Assembly (NCBI GenBank): GCA_001414485.1
Contig: LLEY01000025.1
Location: 186,001 to 250,000, forward strand
Direction: 5' to 3'
From: Calycina herbarum
Taxonomy: Eukaryota > Ascomycota > Leotiomycetes > Helotiales > Pezizellaceae
Length of the DNA stretch: 64,000 nucleotides
A model generated the notes under the pieces. The model was not told where the DNA came from. It did no database searches and worked only from the letters and a program-made list of their open reading frames with translations. The position numbers and the translations under genes were made by a program. Below are positions 33,471 through 44,550 of the stretch, in pieces (the stretch's first letter is position 1; every line of letters starts with the position of its first letter).

Positions 33471-35796
33471 TTTATCTTGGAACAAGGAAGTTATTATATC
33501 TCACCATTTGAGGCAAGTCCTCTCGGAAGAATTGAAAACACTTCGAAATCAACCAAAAACACTCCCTAGTCTAATTCCCGCACATTTTTCTCCTTCAATC
33601 CATGGAGCTTTCCTCCGATTTCGAATATAGAAATGTCTTCATAATATAACCTCGCTGTCTATCACCTTATTCTCTTCTTAAGCGGTCATTTGACAACGGA
33701 TGGATGTTTTTGGGGTTTACAGCTTTGACCTCAGAGGAATCCACTACGTACTCTCAAATAACTGGTTCACCAATTATAAAACGACTAAGGTACTCTAAAT
33801 TCGCTATAATCAATCTCCATAGTTTGTTGAAATAGCTTAAGTCTTCTAAGCTTTCTAGGATATTCGTCTTAAATGAAGTTTATTCAGATAAGTGTTTAAT
33901 AGTTCATACTTTTCGCCACTTTGTTTAATCAATTTAACTATTCTAAACACGCTCGAACAATTTGATTTAATAGCTCAATTTACTAGACTCACTACTTAAT
34001 ATTGTAAAGTAGTACCGTGGTTACTTAATTTCGTAATTAGTGACTAAAACATCCCTTCTCGCCATTTCAATCTTGGGAGAATTGCCAACACCGTGGAAAC
34101 ACACTTAGACTCACACACATCCGTCCTCTTTTCCTCTCTCAGTCAACGGAGCTTCACTCCGAAACTGTGTCTACATTCGTATTCTATCGTGCAATCTTTA
34201 ATTGCGTAATCCCAGCAAGTGCCGGTTTTGTTTTCTGTACCCCGCAATTTATCCTTGTTGGGAAATGCAGGTCCCTCCCCTTGGCAATCGGAGGGGTCAT
34301 TTGGCTATATTGAGGGGTTGACCCCTACATATAGATTTTTTGCAGATCATGAAACGTGCGTTGGTTTGTTGGTTGCTTTTGGGGGGCACATTTTATTTAT
34401 GTTACTTTGGAATAGTGTTGGGTGATGTTGGAGTCGGGTTACTTCCGCTCGACTCGGCATTTCGACCAAGAAGTTTATGGCATAGTGGAACTCGTTCAAT
34501 TGTCAAGTGTCAGCTCCTTTTTTCCTGCGGTCCATGCTAAGAACCTCTCAAATCATCCCCACCTAACACACAGGTGCCCAGCAAGAGTATAATTTAGTCC
34601 ATTTCGCTCATCTTAGACCCTTCAATCTCTCTTTTAATTATTTGCCCCAATTCTCATCTTAGTGACGTGGAAGTCCTGCAGCTCTGTGCTGTTTCCCTCA
34701 TGGTAAATATCTATCTCCTCCTCACCCTCCTCCCTCATATATCTTCTTCGGTACCATTTGTAAATCATTGCATCAGCCCTTCTCGTTGGACCGCACGCAA
34801 GAATTTCGGCCTCGCTGTTAAATATTCCAGGGCTTCTTTTCTTTTAGTGGCCCGTTTCATTTTCTCGATTTTTTTACTGAATGCTTCTGGTAGAGGAATT
34901 TCGTGTTCTTGTACCCCCATTTTAAATGGTGCTTAAATATATGTAATTTAGAATTAAAAAGTAATACTGTGCTTTATTCGCGGATTATTCTTCATTTCTG
35001 GTTGTGTATAAGTGGTTTTTGAAATGGTATGAATGATAGTTTTTCATGGAAAGATTCAGGAGTATAAGACCTTGGGTATCCAATATTTATACACTACTAC
35101 GTACAAAGAATGAGGAGTGTATGAAACAAGTTCAGTTATTTTGGTTTTACTATCGATGTAGGCTGATTCTAAGGAATCGAAGTTAGCTCAATTGGTGATG
35201 AAAGTTGAGAACAAAGAAGATTTTAGCACACGAAGAGAAAGATTATCTGCTGGTGTTAGGTTTTTGGATGTTGTTGGAACTCGGTTGGTGTTGCAAGTTT
35301 TCGTCTCTTGGCTGAATTTACTGGGGTCTTTCATTCCCAACATTTAAACATTGCTCCGAAGCATCATGGTCAAATTCTGGCATAGCCTGTAGTTATGGAG
35401 ATGTATTCTTTCAATATTTTTGGTAACCAAAACCTACCAGACTCAATCAAACTCCAAGAAAGGAACTCCTTGGAGTCTCTAAACACGTAACTAGAGACCT
35501 ATGAATCTATAATCATGCTCTAGTCGGCGAATCTTTTCAAGCTCTCTTCAATTGTCTTCTGCAGTCTCTCAATTGATCCTATATCATATAGGTCACTGCA
35601 GAACAAGGCATAAAGTATCAAAATATGCTATGCCGAGAAAAAGAGTCAATAGTATGTATTTTAAATGTTTTTGGTTTCACTCTTGTTAATACTCCTGGAA
35701 ACACCAAGTGACACAAAACGCTATATATTCTAGCTTCAGAATTTAGTGCTGAGCATTGGCCTAAACTAGCGTGATCATATAGTAGCTATAGAGACA
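33471..35796. other. AT-rich intergenic
   Basis: About 2.3 kb without a recognisable gene. 33770-34050 is extremely AT-rich with broken words such as GTACTCTAAATTCG and TTTAATCAATTTAACTATTC, in keeping with decayed repeat DNA. Confidence 0.5.
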
Positions 35797-37848
35797 TTAA
35801 ACCTGCAGAGGAATACTTGACCAATCTTCACGCCAATCCTTGCTGCCTTTCTTGCGGGGCCAGACACGACGAAATACTCGCACGGCCTCGTATTTTTCCG
35901 CTACATCACTCAGCTCCATAACAATATCCTTTCTGTACTCCACGTACCGTTTATATCTATCTGTCCTCTCCTGATCACGGACCTCCCTCGCTCTCCTACC
36001 CAGTTCCCTAACGTTGATAATATTCTCGTCGTCTTGAGCAACTCGCTCAATCAACCACGAACGACTCAGATTAGCGACAACGTCTAATATGCGACTGTCA
36101 CCTAAGTAATTACCCCAATGGCAGCCCCCCGTGGTCCATAACTTGAGAGACTCGAGCTTTTGGCCCGCCTTGCTCTGGCAGATGGTCTCCCAGATCGCTC
36201 GGGCTAACGTCTCATCTACCGCGCAGTTCATCAGCGTTTCTCGCACATGGCCCTTCTTCAACAAACCTGATTCTCTCCAGAGCTCGAGATCGGCTGCATC
36301 GAATGAGTCGTCGTCTCTGAAATTGGGGTCTCGAGTCAGCCGGTAGTCAGAACAGTCCAAGGTAAGGAAGAGCGATTTCAATCGTCCCATCTTGCCGAAG
36401 CTTTTATAGATCTCAGCCTCGAGAGCATCGGATTTTGTACGTTTGACCGAAATAGCTAGCTCCTGCAACGCCGGACATAGGGCGTGGATTTGCAGAACAT
36501 GCTCCTTTGTGGCTGTCATAGGTATGTATAGTCGACCTCGATAGTTGTCGTGAGCGCTATCTCGCTCAAGCGGACATAGAGTTAGCTTTTTCAAAGTTTG
36601 CCCGTGTTGGCATAGAATGGCGTCCAGCATCTTGGGCTCGAGTGGGCCGGACACCGAAAGCTCATCGAGAGGCTCGAATGCCCCCAAAAAGGCAATGGCG
36701 TTATTGGCGTAACTGGGTCTCAACACGGAATCTTCGTCGCGGTCCATACGAATGCGAAGTGTCTTCAATCGAGGGAAGGAGCAATTCTGAGCAACCCACT
36801 CCATAATCTCGTCATTCATCCCTGAGGACTCACATCCATAACCTCCGCCCACGACCAGATGGCGCAGGCGGCTGAAGTCTGTGTGCCTGGCCCAAGTCTG
36901 GAGAAGACCGGGCGACGATACCGGCGACGATACCGCCCCTAGGAGCGACAGCGAGGTCAAGGACCCGATAGATCGACCGGAGACAAAGCCTGGAAGACCT
37001 CGCCATGGCTCCCGCGGGCGGGGCCAGTATCTCCACCAGTTTTGCGGCGCCAGGATCACCACCACAACTTCCTTCAGGTTTGGCGCAAGACCAGCAACAA
37101 GCTCCATCATCGCTTCTTGGTTGAAATCGTCGTCGCCGTCCGAATCCCGCCAACAGCATTCAACCTTGACACTATACGAACACGGAGACGTGGCCAGGGC
37201 CATTTCGTAGGGATAAGGGGTGCCCCATAGTAGAGTTCGGAATCGAAACGTCAGGTGGTAGAGTTTGCATTGGGGATGGTAGTCGTGGAGGGCGTCGAGA
37301 AGGCTGGGGGGGAATTGATTCCGGCAGTCGTATACTAACTTGACAAGATGTGGCAGTGTTTGGATCAAATCAACGACGGGAGCCCATGCCAGATCCTCGT
37401 CGGAAGATTTTGCGATGACAGGCTCGTCGTAAACGGAATGCGGTGACTGTACGTCGAGGTACGGCTCTTCATCGCCCAAGATTTCGCCAACGCCAGTCGA
37501 CTCGAACCAGCTATTAGGGAGGTTCCTCGCGCCGTACCCCTCGATCCTGGGTTGGCCAGACAACCGGAAAGACCCTTTGATGCTGAGATGGCGGATGTGG
37601 CACGCGGACTCGTTACGGGAGAGGGCTCTGACAAGGGCATCAACGTTCCGCTGCAATGCCTCGCGGCTGCTGACTGTGAGGTGGATATGATGGAAGAGGA
37701 ATGGATGAGTGGCGCGATAGCAAGTTGCACTTGCTAACCCAAATGAGTAAAGACTCGGTCGATGCGAGCTGTTCAGGTGACCTGCGATCTGCTGTAACGT
37801 CTCAAGCGGGAGACCGTGTAGGTCCAGCTTATTGAGATCCATTGCCAT
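35797..37848 (-). CDS. F-box domain protein, 683 aa, intronless
   Basis: Likely substrate adaptor of an SCF ubiquitin ligase. The N-terminus contains HGLPLETLQQIAGHLN followed by SLYSFGLASATCYRAT, a clear F-box (L-P-x-E-x-L-x-x-I ... L-x-x-A-x-x-x-C). The rest of the protein has spaced leucine-rich stretches (for example LVKLVYDCRNQFPPSLLDAL, LKKLTLCPLERD, LKSLFLTLDCSDYRLT, LESLKLWTTGG), consistent with a diverged LRR-type substrate-binding part. The C-terminal 60 residues are charged and predicted helical (YVEYRKDIVMELSDVAEKYE). The first Met is at 37848 with a second at 37842. Intron-free, GC-richer than its surroundings and flanked by AT-rich DNA. No specific target is visible. Confidence 0.8.
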   Translation of the reverse strand: MAMDLNKLDLHGLPLETLQQIAGHLNSSHRPSLYSFGLASATCYRATHPFLFHHIHLTVSSREALQRNVDALVRALSRNESACHIRHLSIKGSFRLSGQPRIEGYGARNLPNSWFESTGVGEILGDEEPYLDVQSPHSVYDEPVIAKSSDEDLAWAPVVDLIQTLPHLVKLVYDCRNQFPPSLLDALHDYHPQCKLYHLTFRFRTLLWGTPYPYEMALATSPCSYSVKVECCWRDSDGDDDFNQEAMMELVAGLAPNLKEVVVVILAPQNWWRYWPRPREPWRGLPGFVSGRSIGSLTSLSLLGAVSSPVSSPGLLQTWARHTDFSRLRHLVVGGGYGCESSGMNDEIMEWVAQNCSFPRLKTLRIRMDRDEDSVLRPSYANNAIAFLGAFEPLDELSVSGPLEPKMLDAILCQHGQTLKKLTLCPLERDSAHDNYRGRLYIPMTATKEHVLQIHALCPALQELAISVKRTKSDALEAEIYKSFGKMGRLKSLFLTLDCSDYRLTRDPNFRDDDSFDAADLELWRESGLLKKGHVRETLMNCAVDETLARAIWETICQSKAGQKLESLKLWTTGGCHWGNYLGDSRILDVVANLSRSWLIERVAQDDENIINVRELGRRAREVRDQERTDRYKRYVEYRKDIVMELSDVAEKYEAVRVFRRVWPRKKGSKDWREDWSSIPLQV

Positions 37849-38073
37849 GATTGACGGAATTTAGTAGGGAAGAAACAAGAGAATGGGATATTATATAGAT
37901 GACTGGCCTGACCCGGTTGCCACCTTTTCCGGGACCAACATGCATCGGTTGTACGTACAATCAAGTCAGCGTCACATTCGCTTAGCAAAACAGGGGTTGT
38001 TTACCCCACCACACCCACACAAAAAATCTATTTATTCTCTTCCATATACTAATTAAGCCTCTAAATTTTCCAC

Positions 38074-38430
38074 GATGGTGGTTACACCAAAGACAGCCTA
38101 TAAAGAGCTTACAGTACGCCAGTAAGAGAGAATCTAGACTCTCCACGAAGAATAACATAACCTAAGTGAGATTTCTCGTAAAACTAACATACCCCGTACT
38201 ACTGTTAGTAGATTCATTACCCAGTAGAAGAGAAACTAAAACCCTGCTATTATTAAGGGCCTAGGAAGGGGAGCGAATCGGAAATTATATCCTTAAGCTG
38301 AGAGAACCCTTATACGAATCGCATCTATTAATACAAGAATAACTCTAAAAGCCCTCGCCACGCCTTCCAAATCCAGTAAGCGCCTTAACTACTAGAAGAG
38401 AAGCCGATTACGCCGCAGTTTTGAAGTTGT
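38074..38430 (+). pseudogene. Tc1/mariner-type transposase fragment, degenerate
   Basis: Starting at ATG 38074 one frame reads TAYKELTVRQ, then after stops ERI, TLHEE, HNLSEISRKTNIPRTTVSRF, then KALATPSKSSKRLNY and RSRLRRS. This order (helix-turn-helix with ...ISRKTNIPRTTVSRFI, then ALATPSKS...L) is the N-terminal DNA-binding part of IS630/Tc1-mariner transposases. At least seven in-frame stops (for example CAG-TAA, ATC-TAG, GAA-TAA) interrupt it, several at positions where a single C-to-T would change Gln or Arg to stop. The catalytic part is absent. The fragment ends about 20 bp before the next gene's start codon. Confidence 0.75.
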
Positions 38431-38453
38431 ACGATTCAAAGGGGAACAAGGAA

Positions 38454-39226
38454 ATGTCAGATCAATTAGAAAAACTCACTTCGGACCTTTTCAAAGCCCT
38501 CAACACAGTAAGTCAACTAAATATCTACAAATCTGGGTAGTTTTGTCCTTGTACTGATAATAACCTAGAGATGGGATGCGCCAGAACCAAGCTTAACTCT
38601 AAGAGTAATTTACATGAGATTTGAAAGATTTCATACTGGCTTATTCGAGAAGTTCGTGCGACAAGCAAAAACACTCGGCAAACGCGTTTGGTTCGGCTCA
38701 TCAAATGAAGAAAATGGGGGCAATGAAAGTTTGGATGGAGAACGAAAAGGTTCAAACGAAAAGGGAGACTTTGAAACAACACCTTCCGCCAATACTAAAG
38801 ACACTAAGGCAACACATTCCCCAGTTCCCGCAAAAGGAAGTCCGCTCCCCCCCAAACAAGTACACGAGTCCTTCACAATTGAGAGTTTGGAGAGACTCGG
38901 TTTTCGGCGCGAAATCGAATATGGCGAGCAAGAATATGTTTCGCTTGCCGAGTATGCATATACCAGAGGCAAAGAAGCCGAATTTCGCTGTGTTGCATGT
39001 AGAGAAAGCTCGGAGGGATTCAAGGACTACGTCTTGATTGGGGAGGGGCAGTGGATCGGAGCCTGCGTTAACTGCTTTCTAAAGCATAAGGCATCGAATT
39101 GTACTCATTTCGGTAAGTGCTCAAACAGTAAGAGTTGTTTATTACTCTCCGGCAGGCTTTTTTCTTATTATGCGAAATACTCTCAAGGAATCGTGGCTAC
39201 TCCGCCGTAAATTGGGAGAATTATGA
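38454..39226 (+). CDS. DUF3716-like Cys-rich fungal protein, 222 aa (3' end unsure)
   Basis: Model: 38454-38507, 38569-39112, 39156-39226; the phases agree. MSDQLEKLTSDLFKALN is joined to RWDAPEPSLTLRVIYMRFER. The middle is disordered (Ser/Thr/Lys-rich). The C-terminal part has FRCVACRESSEGFKDYVL followed by WIGACVNCFLKHKASNCTHF, giving CxxC ... CxxC-x7-C, the spacing I associate with DUF3716-type small fungal proteins that bind zinc. The 3' end is unsure: the sequence 39400-39560 reads KRKPDRKEDGGK...SKRQKSNGHSAKPNH in one frame and looks coding, but I could not connect it with clean splice phases. The gene starts right after a Tc1/mariner relic. Confidence 0.55.
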
Positions 39227-40822
39227 AATGGGGGTTTCAATTCTTCTAAGTCTGCTCGGATTCCACTGGGGTATTTCAGATAATAAGATAGAAGTGCGCT
39301 GGAATGCAATGACCGATACTGTTAGATTTCAGATACAGGAAGGACTAACTTGTGTTTACAGAGACGCGAAATAGGAAACGACAACAGGGCCAACACACAA
39401 AATCCCAAAGAGTCTTTTTACTAAACGCAAGCCAGATCGAAAGGAGGATGGGGGGAAAGGGCACCAGGATGATGCACAGGCGTCAAAGCGCCAAAAGAGT
39501 AATGGCCATTCCGCCAAACCCAACCATGCTGCTGGTGATCGGAAAGACTCGGAGTCTTAAGTAAATGTTCTTGCTTGAATTGGAGAGATGATTCCCATTG
39601 TATTTTATGAGTCCATGTACCAGAAACGCTATGAATGCATGCTTTTTGGGGGTTTATTTTGTACTACTTCCTACTGAGTAGATCAGATTTCACATACAGG
39701 CATGGAGCGATGAGTATGTTGATAGAAAAGGATATTAGACGATGAAACTGAAAGTGGAGAGAGAAGTTCTTATCAATATGGTTTAGAGAAATTGAAGATT
39801 GCTTTTTGGTTGATTACTTTCTCGGTGTGTCCTTTTGGTTTTGTTAGGATCGTCGGGGGGTTTTTTTAAGCTTTTGTGAATGACTTCTTTACCTTACAGA
39901 AGAAATTCAAGGTAGTGCCTCATTCGCTTTCTAAAAAGCTCATATAGAAAAGGCTTATAAATTGTTCTCGATATCGAAGGAAAAATCTCATCGGGTTTTG
40001 CGATAACAAAACTGTGATGGAACCATCAGGAATTGATCGGAATGATCGGAATTGGAATTGCCGAGTCTACGTGCCGAATGGGATACGATACGGATGTTGT
40101 TTCAGGATTTGGAATAGCCAGATGGCTTCCGGACTTACTATTGTCCGAACCTCTTGTAAATAGCTGCCTCCTCTCTATCGGAAAAGACCAATTTGGTCTT
40201 TTCCTTCGTATCAGAGCCTAGCATTCGGATATGTCATTCTATCGAACGCACTTCCATATGCCTCTTTTGTAGTAGTATCCGTTTCGTGCCGTTACAAAAA
40301 CAAGTGAGATAGTTCCCCACTCTAGCAAAGGCTTGTAGTAGGAGAAGTTTTTAATTTTATTCTCTCTAGTAAACTTCTTATGATTGTCGTTTTTGGATAC
40401 GCCAAGTGCCGGTTTGGTATCTATACTTGTAATTTACCCTGGTTAGAAGGTATTTAGTATACTTATTTTATGTTTTCGAGAGATTCCTTTAGTTATATTA
40501 AGAGAGTAGTACTCTATACACATATATTACTCTTAAGATATTAGGTACTATTAGCTCAATGTTATAGTAAGGTTACTTAAACTTGACATATCTAATTACT
40601 AGGAGAGACTAGAGGTTAGTAGATTAAGCCCTAGTTGGTATAGTAAGTTTTCACCTATTAATTACTTTTTCTTACTAAAAGAACAACTTGAATACTAGAC
40701 AGAATTTCTAAGAAGCTTTTTATTACTAAGAAACACTTCACTTATGAACTTTAGAAAAGCGCTACTAAACTCTTGAAACTTCCTAGTTTAAGTCTTTTGA
40801 AGTATACACTCTACCTAGTACT
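39227..40822. other. AT-rich intergenic before the solo LTR
   Basis: 39230-39560 may hold a missed exon of the preceding gene. From 40330 the sequence becomes extremely AT-rich (TA-rich with TTAGTA-type words), as expected of a RIP-affected patch. No gene recognised. Confidence 0.5.
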
Positions 40823-41175
40823 TGTCACGAACCACAACTGAAGGCAAAGGCACAAGAGTATATGTGTGTAGATACGAGAATTTAAAGCTACAGTTCTATC
40901 TACGAAGGCAACACGGGTTATATACCCAGGGAAAAGGGGTTGCTAAGTATAAGCTCTAAGGAGCTGAAATCTCGTACGAGCTATAAAGAGCCAGAAGCAC
41001 GTATAGCTGAGATCTCGCCATAGCTTTCGTCATAGCTGTAAAGGAGCTGAGATCTCGCCATGGCTCTCGTCATGGCTCTCGTCATAGATCTACACATCCC
41101 GAGGTGATTACCGAGGTCACGTGCTGTCACATGCTGTCACGTGTATTCTTCCAGGTTACGGACCGTAACAGTACT
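40818..41175. mobile_element. Solo LTR with 5-bp target duplication
   Basis: A 348-bp segment (40823-41170) begins TGTCACGAACC and ends GGACCGTAACA, giving the TG...CA termini with imperfect inverted ends (TGTCACG versus TGTTACG). It is flanked by the identical pentamer GTACT on both sides (40818-40822 and 41171-41175). Inside are duplicated phrases (GCTGAGATCTCGCCAT twice, CTCTCGTCATGG/CTCTCGTCATAG) and no coding capacity. This is the classic scar left when an LTR retrotransposon recombines between its two LTRs. The family (Ty1/copia or Ty3) cannot be told from the LTR alone. Confidence 0.85.
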
Positions 41176-41692
41176 TAGAAAAGTATATACTTTACTTAAA
41201 ACTTTATATACTTTGAAATCAACTCTAATATATATATAGTCGTTTTCTTTTCCTATTATAATCTTCGGAGCCTCCTAGTAGATATTATATATAGTAGTAA
41301 TTAGACTACCTCTATACTATATCCTAATATAAATATCTTAACGTAAACAAAATAGAACTATTCCTAAGTCTATATATAGTATAGTAAATCGGTATCTTAC
41401 GTATCTATTTAAGAATTTATTTTATTTTTATAGCTCTTCTCTGTCGAGAAATCTTCTTACTGCTACTCGTAATGTTAAGAAGAAAAAAGAAGAAAAAAGA
41501 AGAAAAAAGAGGGAGAAAGACTATAAAAAAAACCCCCCCAAAAAAGGAAATATCTACTACCGCGCGGAAGTCGTCTATTCAATATTTATCTTTTATATGA
41601 CTTAAACTACTACCGCCCAAAGTCGTCTATTCAATTAGATCGAAAGTTTTGTATGATTTGTTGACCAGTTGACCAGCCACGTTTTTTTCAGC
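41176..41692. other. AT-rich with AAGAAAA microsatellite
   Basis: TA-rich sequence; 41474-41512 holds AAGAAAAA units, followed at 41525-41547 by A-run/C-run/A-run. CTACTACCGC..AAGTCGTCTATTCAA occurs twice (about 41555 and 41607). No gene. Confidence 0.5.
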
Positions 41693-42095
41693 GTGTTTGA
41701 TATTGCGTTAATTGCTATTATAATACTCTTATCATTATTGTGGGGTGGGGCATACTGGGCTCATAGTTTAAGCGAGATAGAAGCGGGGCTCACGCAGGTA
41801 AGGCTTCCATGAAGCTGCAAACATATACTTGCGTCGCATTCGTGAAACCGAAAATACGATGATATTGAGAGAACTGCATTTGAGAGTGCCGCAACAAGAC
41901 TCAAGGACGTTTCAAAAGATAAGGGGAAAAGATGGGAAATTGCTAGTAGGTAGATTTTCCAACATTATTTCAGAACAAGTTCATCTAACTGATATGGATG
42001 TGTATCTTTCAATTCTAAAGCTCGAAATCCAATCGAGTGTATACGAAGATGAGGGGCATTGTGATTGGGAATTTATGCAAAGCTCTTTGGCTTGA
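41693..42095 (+). pseudogene. Membrane-protein remnant or gene with unresolved splice, unrecognised
   Basis: After a good acceptor (TTTTTTTCAG at about 41682-41691) a frame encodes FDIALIAIIILLSLLWGGAY (a membrane helix) then WAHSLSEIEAGLTQ, ended by a GTAAGG donor at 41798. A second frame, open from 41802 to TGA at 42095, encodes HEAANIYLRRIRETENTMIL, then RVPQQDSRTFQKIRGKDGKL and YEDEGHCDWEFMQSSLA. Both look like protein. However, no acceptor joins the two in phase; a single missing base near 41800 would. So either the gene has a frameshift, or an unusual intron exists. An upstream start exon was not found; the region upstream is mutated AT-rich DNA. No known family recognised. Confidence 0.38.
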
Positions 42096-44550
42096 AACCA
42101 AGGTTTGAAAATAGTAGTTTAGCGAGTCAATTTATTTCCGTACACTGCTCACAAGAAACTTTCAAACAGCGAGGCCACATTAGAATTATAGTAAGACAAA
42201 CTTTGGATGCTATGGAGTCATAAATACCCATCACATTCCATCCAAGGAATTCAAGTTCTTCCATAACTCAGACGCTCTATTTTACCCAACATCTGTCACA
42301 GCATGAACCAAGCCACAAAGCATGGAAAAAGAGAGACTTGAGTACCGGAAGATGACGAGCCGATCACTAGGCGGACAGCATTTCCAATGAGACCTACATA
42401 GAGGCGCAGAAATAAGAGAACATTTCCAGAAGAAACACATCTCATGAATCCACCCCCTCCTCCCAAAATACCCCATTAAGTGCCGGAATAAACGATATGA
42501 AACGAGTTTTCTGTATTGATCTGCCACCCACCACCGGCACCAACATAAACCGTGAGGCAGTGAAAAGTAGTGCCACCACCCACTAACATCAACCACAGCT
42601 AATCAAAGCAAACAACAAAGTCACCCCACCCTCTGTCTATTTTCCCGAGATGCAAACGCCCAATTTTTGAAACGAAAAACCTCCCACGTGTACTACCATG
42701 CAAGTCCATTATCACGGCAAAACAGATGAATGCCGTGCTACAAGGCTGAGTGACTTATCCGAAGGAACCCCCCGTTCTATATAAAAACGTGGAAGACAGG
42801 GGTTTGAATGGTTTCCCTCGGTGGAGCGGGAAGGGATAGAAAGACAAGGGAAGAAGAATAAAGTATATAATACATACACATGAAACCCTTCCTTCCCGAG
42901 TTTCTTCTAGAAGTGTTTCCTTGTTCCGAAATCTATTGGGTTTTGGTAACTAAAGGAATGGAATAGGAATGCAGATACGAGTAAGAAACATGGGCTTTGC
43001 TCTGAGTACACCTCCTTTACTTTCAATATGCGTATTTGAATTGTCCCACAAGGTTTAGAAGAACGTAAAACTCCAACTGTTTATTCTTCTAAACGTTCTC
43101 GTATAATATTCTGACTTGTTAAGAAAATCCTGCGTCAATAGAGGGAGGGGTGTACTCAGAGCAAGGCCCAGGACTCTTACACAGTATGATGTTATGCTGG
43201 CTATCTACCGACCAACCACTGATTCTTTACGGGCGTAACTTGGAAGACACAAGGAACTAGGCACAATCAGGATAACAGACGGGGCGAATCGAGCCACGTT
43301 ATGTTTATGATGACTGGGATTGTTGGAATGCACTGGAGATCACAATATGAAACGCATCCTTCTCACTGCCAAGTTGACGACTAGCTGATAATTGCCTATC
43401 TAGTCTCTCATTGCAACCCCCTCCGAAGCCCTCAAAGCCAGACAGCAAAAAAATAAACAAATGAAAAGTGAAGTTACACTCAGTAAACTTGAAGAAAAAA
43501 TCAACCCAGAAACCCCAGGCAAAATAACGTCCTGAAACCAAAATCTCCCCTTCAGCAGAGTAACACACGAGCTCAAAAGGATCAACTCACAGATAAGATT
43601 CTCACCCCCATCCCATTCCACCTACCCCAACACCAGCCGTACCTGCATCGCATGAAACGAAACGTGGCGAAGCCCGTCCCTCCCAAAAAGAAAACACTCC
43701 CCTCTTTTCCGTACAAAGCTTTTGGTTGGTATGCACGTAATATAATATCTCCCAGGATCCCAATCCTGCTGCCACGTTTTTCTCCCCACACGAGCCCGTT
43801 GACCGATGAGGAGGTGATGGGCATAAGTTTGATACCCGTCGATAGTCTGATCTGCAGAAACGCCTCTAAGGGATCGAGAAGAAAAGAGTGATTGCCTGGA
43901 TGGGCAGTCATTGAGAGGAAAGAAGATAGGGTACGACTCCAGTTCTCATGCCGAGACCGCTGGCTCAGGTCATGCCTGCCCTCTTCAATTTGCGACACTA
44001 CGATGGCGCGAGGTTAGGTTGGGACGAGAAGGAAGGAAAGTCCTTGACTCCTCGAGCCCCCGTGTCTTGTGGTGATCAGGTACCTGTAGAGTGTCGAGTG
44101 TCGACTTCAAGGTAGGGAAGACGACCTCGACCCCGACCCCGACCTCGACCTCGAGAACAGTCCAACCCTATCCTTATTCTAATAGTTCCTGAGCTTCTAA
44201 GTTCATTTCAAAAAATAGGAATGAAGAGCACCCGGACAGACCACGAAAAAGCCTGACGAGCAAATTTAATAACGTATTAAGATTCCCAAAAGTACAGGAA
44301 GCAATATTACAATGCCATGGTATAATGATCAATCCTTCCACCCTAGCACCACCATCTAATCAAACTCTCAAGGCTATTTTCATGCATCCATCCCCTTTCA
44401 AAAAATTGCAAACAATGCTTTCCCTATGAATTCCGCTTCGCTAAAAAAAGAATGGGAAGAACTTTTCCTTCATTCATCGTACAAAAAAGTTTTTGCTCTC
44501 ACTATTACAAGTTTTTAAAGCCTCTTCCTCAAGAGAACCAAGTTATTTTC
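42096..44550. other. Intergenic with a 200-bp fold-back and hexamer repeat
   Basis: No gene recognised. Contains a fold-back at 42981-43180 and a GACCTC/GACCCC hexamer array at about 44121-44154. A 138-codon minus-strand frame at 43582-43998 lacks a recognisable family. Confidence 0.5.
42981..43180. repeat. Fold-back element with ~36-bp inverted arms
   Basis: Left arm 42981-43015 (GTAAGA...GGGCTTTGCTCTGAGTACACC) and right arm 43143-43180 pair as inverted copies; the central 21 bp match at 20 positions. A second, inner pair (GTTTAGAAGAACGT near 43054 and TTCTTCTAAACGTTCTC near 43085) could form a smaller stem. No target duplication was identified. Confidence 0.7.

Noticed and set aside
35185..35240. 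TTAGCTCAATTGGTGA, resembling a tRNA D-arm
   Set aside because: No acceptor stem or T-arm (GGTTCRAAYCC) is found at the right distance.
43582..43998. Minus-strand 138-codon frame with ILGDIILRAY, similar to a pepsin-family ILGD motif
   Set aside because: No DTG/DSG active-site motif, no signal peptide and no further resemblance; probably a chance frame.
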